6,168 nt of DNA, taken from contig JAADHX010000008.1 of assembly GCA_013151655.1 (NCBI GenBank), positions 1 through 6,168 of the forward strand, in the 5' to 3' direction. The notes beneath the pieces were generated by a model, which searched no databases, was not told the DNA's origin, and saw nothing but the letters and a program-made list of their open reading frames with translations. The stretch's first letter is position 1. Each line of letters opens with the position of its first letter. This document shows positions 5,328 through 6,168 of the stretch, one piece after another. The DNA comes from Actinomycetota bacterium. Lineage in GTDB: Bacteria > Actinomycetota > Acidimicrobiia > Acidimicrobiales > Poriferisodalaceae. Made by a program: the position numbers and the translations under genes.

Positions 5328-6168
5328 CGTCGACAGGGCTGACAGCTGGCGTTCATATTGCCACCTCCAAGTGCGTTGCTGTTGTTATCGATGATGACGG
5401 TGCGGTACTAGCCCAGAGCCGGGTCGACACACCACGCGGAACAACAGAACTACTCGACGTTGTCGAGGCAATCTGCACCGAGTTGATCACCGTTGTTGGT
5501 GCTGTAGACAGCGTCGGCGTTGGTGTGGCCGGGCAGCTCGACCTCAGCGGTCGCATGGCCTTTTCACCCAACCTCGACCTTGGCGACGTGCCGCTTCTTC
5601 AGCTGTTGGAGACCCGTCTGGACCGACCGATTGTTATCGACAACGACGCCAACCTCGCGGCGATGGCAGAGCTCGAATGGGGTATTGCCCGTGGCATCTC
5701 CAACGCGGTTCTGATGACGATTGGCTCGGGGTTTGGCAATGCGCTCATCATCGACGGCGCAGTGAGGCGCGGCGCCTTCGGTATGGCCGGCGAACTTGGG
5801 CACACGATGATCAACCCGTCAGGGCCAGAGTGCAGTTGCGGCAGCCGTGGTTGCCTTGAGGTGTACACCAGTGGGCGAGGCCTCGACTGGATGGCACGCC
5901 AGGCCGCCATCGCTGGGTTAACCCCACAACTACTGACCTTAGCTGGCGGCGATGCCGAGAACGTACAAGGCGAACATGTCATGCGCGGCGCCAGAAACGA
6001 TGATCCTGGCGCGCTCGCGATCCTGGATCAGTTCGCATTCTGGATGGCCGTCGGGCTTTCCAACGCGGTGGCGCTTCTCGATCCGGAGCTCGTGATCCTT
6101 GGCGGCGACATGGCCGACGACTGGGACCTATACGGCCATCTGGTGCGCACTCACCACGAACGTCTGGT
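5324..6168 (+). CDS. ROK-family sugar kinase (glucokinase-like), 3' end missing
   Basis: The first 281 residues of a ROK (repressor, ORF, kinase) protein run off the right edge; related glucokinases such as Streptomyces GlkA are about 315 residues, so a short C-terminal part is missing. It lacks the N-terminal helix-turn-helix of ROK repressors, so it is the kinase type, expected to phosphorylate glucose with ATP in the cytosol. Visible motifs are IDNDANLAAMAEL (105-117) with catalytic D108, TIGSGFGNALIIDG (132-145), GMAGELGH (153-160) with sugar-binding E157 and zinc ligand H160, CSCGSRGCLE (170-179) with zinc ligands C170, C172 and C177, and LGGDM (259-263). The oddity is the first phosphate-binding motif: where relatives have VDIGGTK, residues 10-16 here read VHIATSK, so the Asp and both Gly are lost. 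The frame is intact. Activity or nucleotide preference may therefore differ. GGGGG at 5313-5317 is a weak SD. Confidence 0.9.
   Translation, partial: MTSTGLTAGVHIATSKCVAVVIDDDGAVLAQSRVDTPRGTTELLDVVEAICTELITVVGAVDSVGVGVAGQLDLSGRMAFSPNLDLGDVPLLQLLETRLDRPIVIDNDANLAAMAELEWGIARGISNAVLMTIGSGFGNALIIDGAVRRGAFGMAGELGHTMINPSGPECSCGSRGCLEVYTSGRGLDWMARQAAIAGLTPQLLTLAGGDAENVQGEHVMRGARNDDPGALAILDQFAFWMAVGLSNAVALLDPELVILGGDMADDWDLYGHLVRTHHERL

Overview
The window is a GC-rich bacterial segment with every recognisable gene on the + strand, packed tightly with 4-bp start/stop overlaps. It looks like a chromosomal housekeeping region of an actinobacterium. The best evidence is a PimB'-type mannosyltransferase (phosphatidylinositol mannoside synthesis) followed by an SRPBCC protein, an ArsA/Get3-like ATPase, a small protein and a ROK-family sugar kinase. 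From memory, the M. tuberculosis Rv2188c-Rv2182c region and the Streptomyces glkA region share parts of this order. Frequent GTG/TTG starts and starts without a Shine-Dalgarno (SD) site also fit. A deep-branching, acidimicrobial-type actinobacterium is my guess, based on the mixture of genes and sequence style, and is not proven.

Layout. Positions 1-182 are non-coding and carry two exact copies of a 25-bp repeat spaced 45 bp apart. Positions 183-1567 hold a small four-cysteine protein overlapping by 4 bp with queG (epoxyqueuosine reductase, last step of queuosine synthesis). Positions 1586-3174 hold pimB' and, again overlapping by 4 bp, a four-helix membrane protein. A 120-bp gap (3175-3294) ends in a strong ribosome binding site and probably starts a second transcription unit. 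Positions 3295-4927 hold an SRPBCC lipid-binding-fold protein and, 4 bp later, an ArsA/Get3-family ATPase whose C-terminus looks like an alpha-crystallin (HSP20-like) domain. Positions 4986-5327 encode a small acidic protein of unknown function. It overlaps by 4 bp with a ROK-family sugar kinase that runs off the right edge.

How the genes fit together. The left pair links tRNA modification (QueG) with a putative metal-binding small protein. The middle pair concerns envelope mannolipid synthesis at the membrane. The right group (SRPBCC, ATPase, acidic protein, ROK kinase) is an actinobacterial gene neighbourhood whose shared function is not established. The two most interesting points are the ArsA/Get3 plus alpha-crystallin architecture beside the SRPBCC protein, and the ROK kinase. 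That kinase keeps its catalytic Asp, sugar-binding and zinc motifs but has a badly degraded N-terminal phosphate-binding motif. I see no mobile element, CRISPR array, tRNA or rRNA, and no clearly foreign system.
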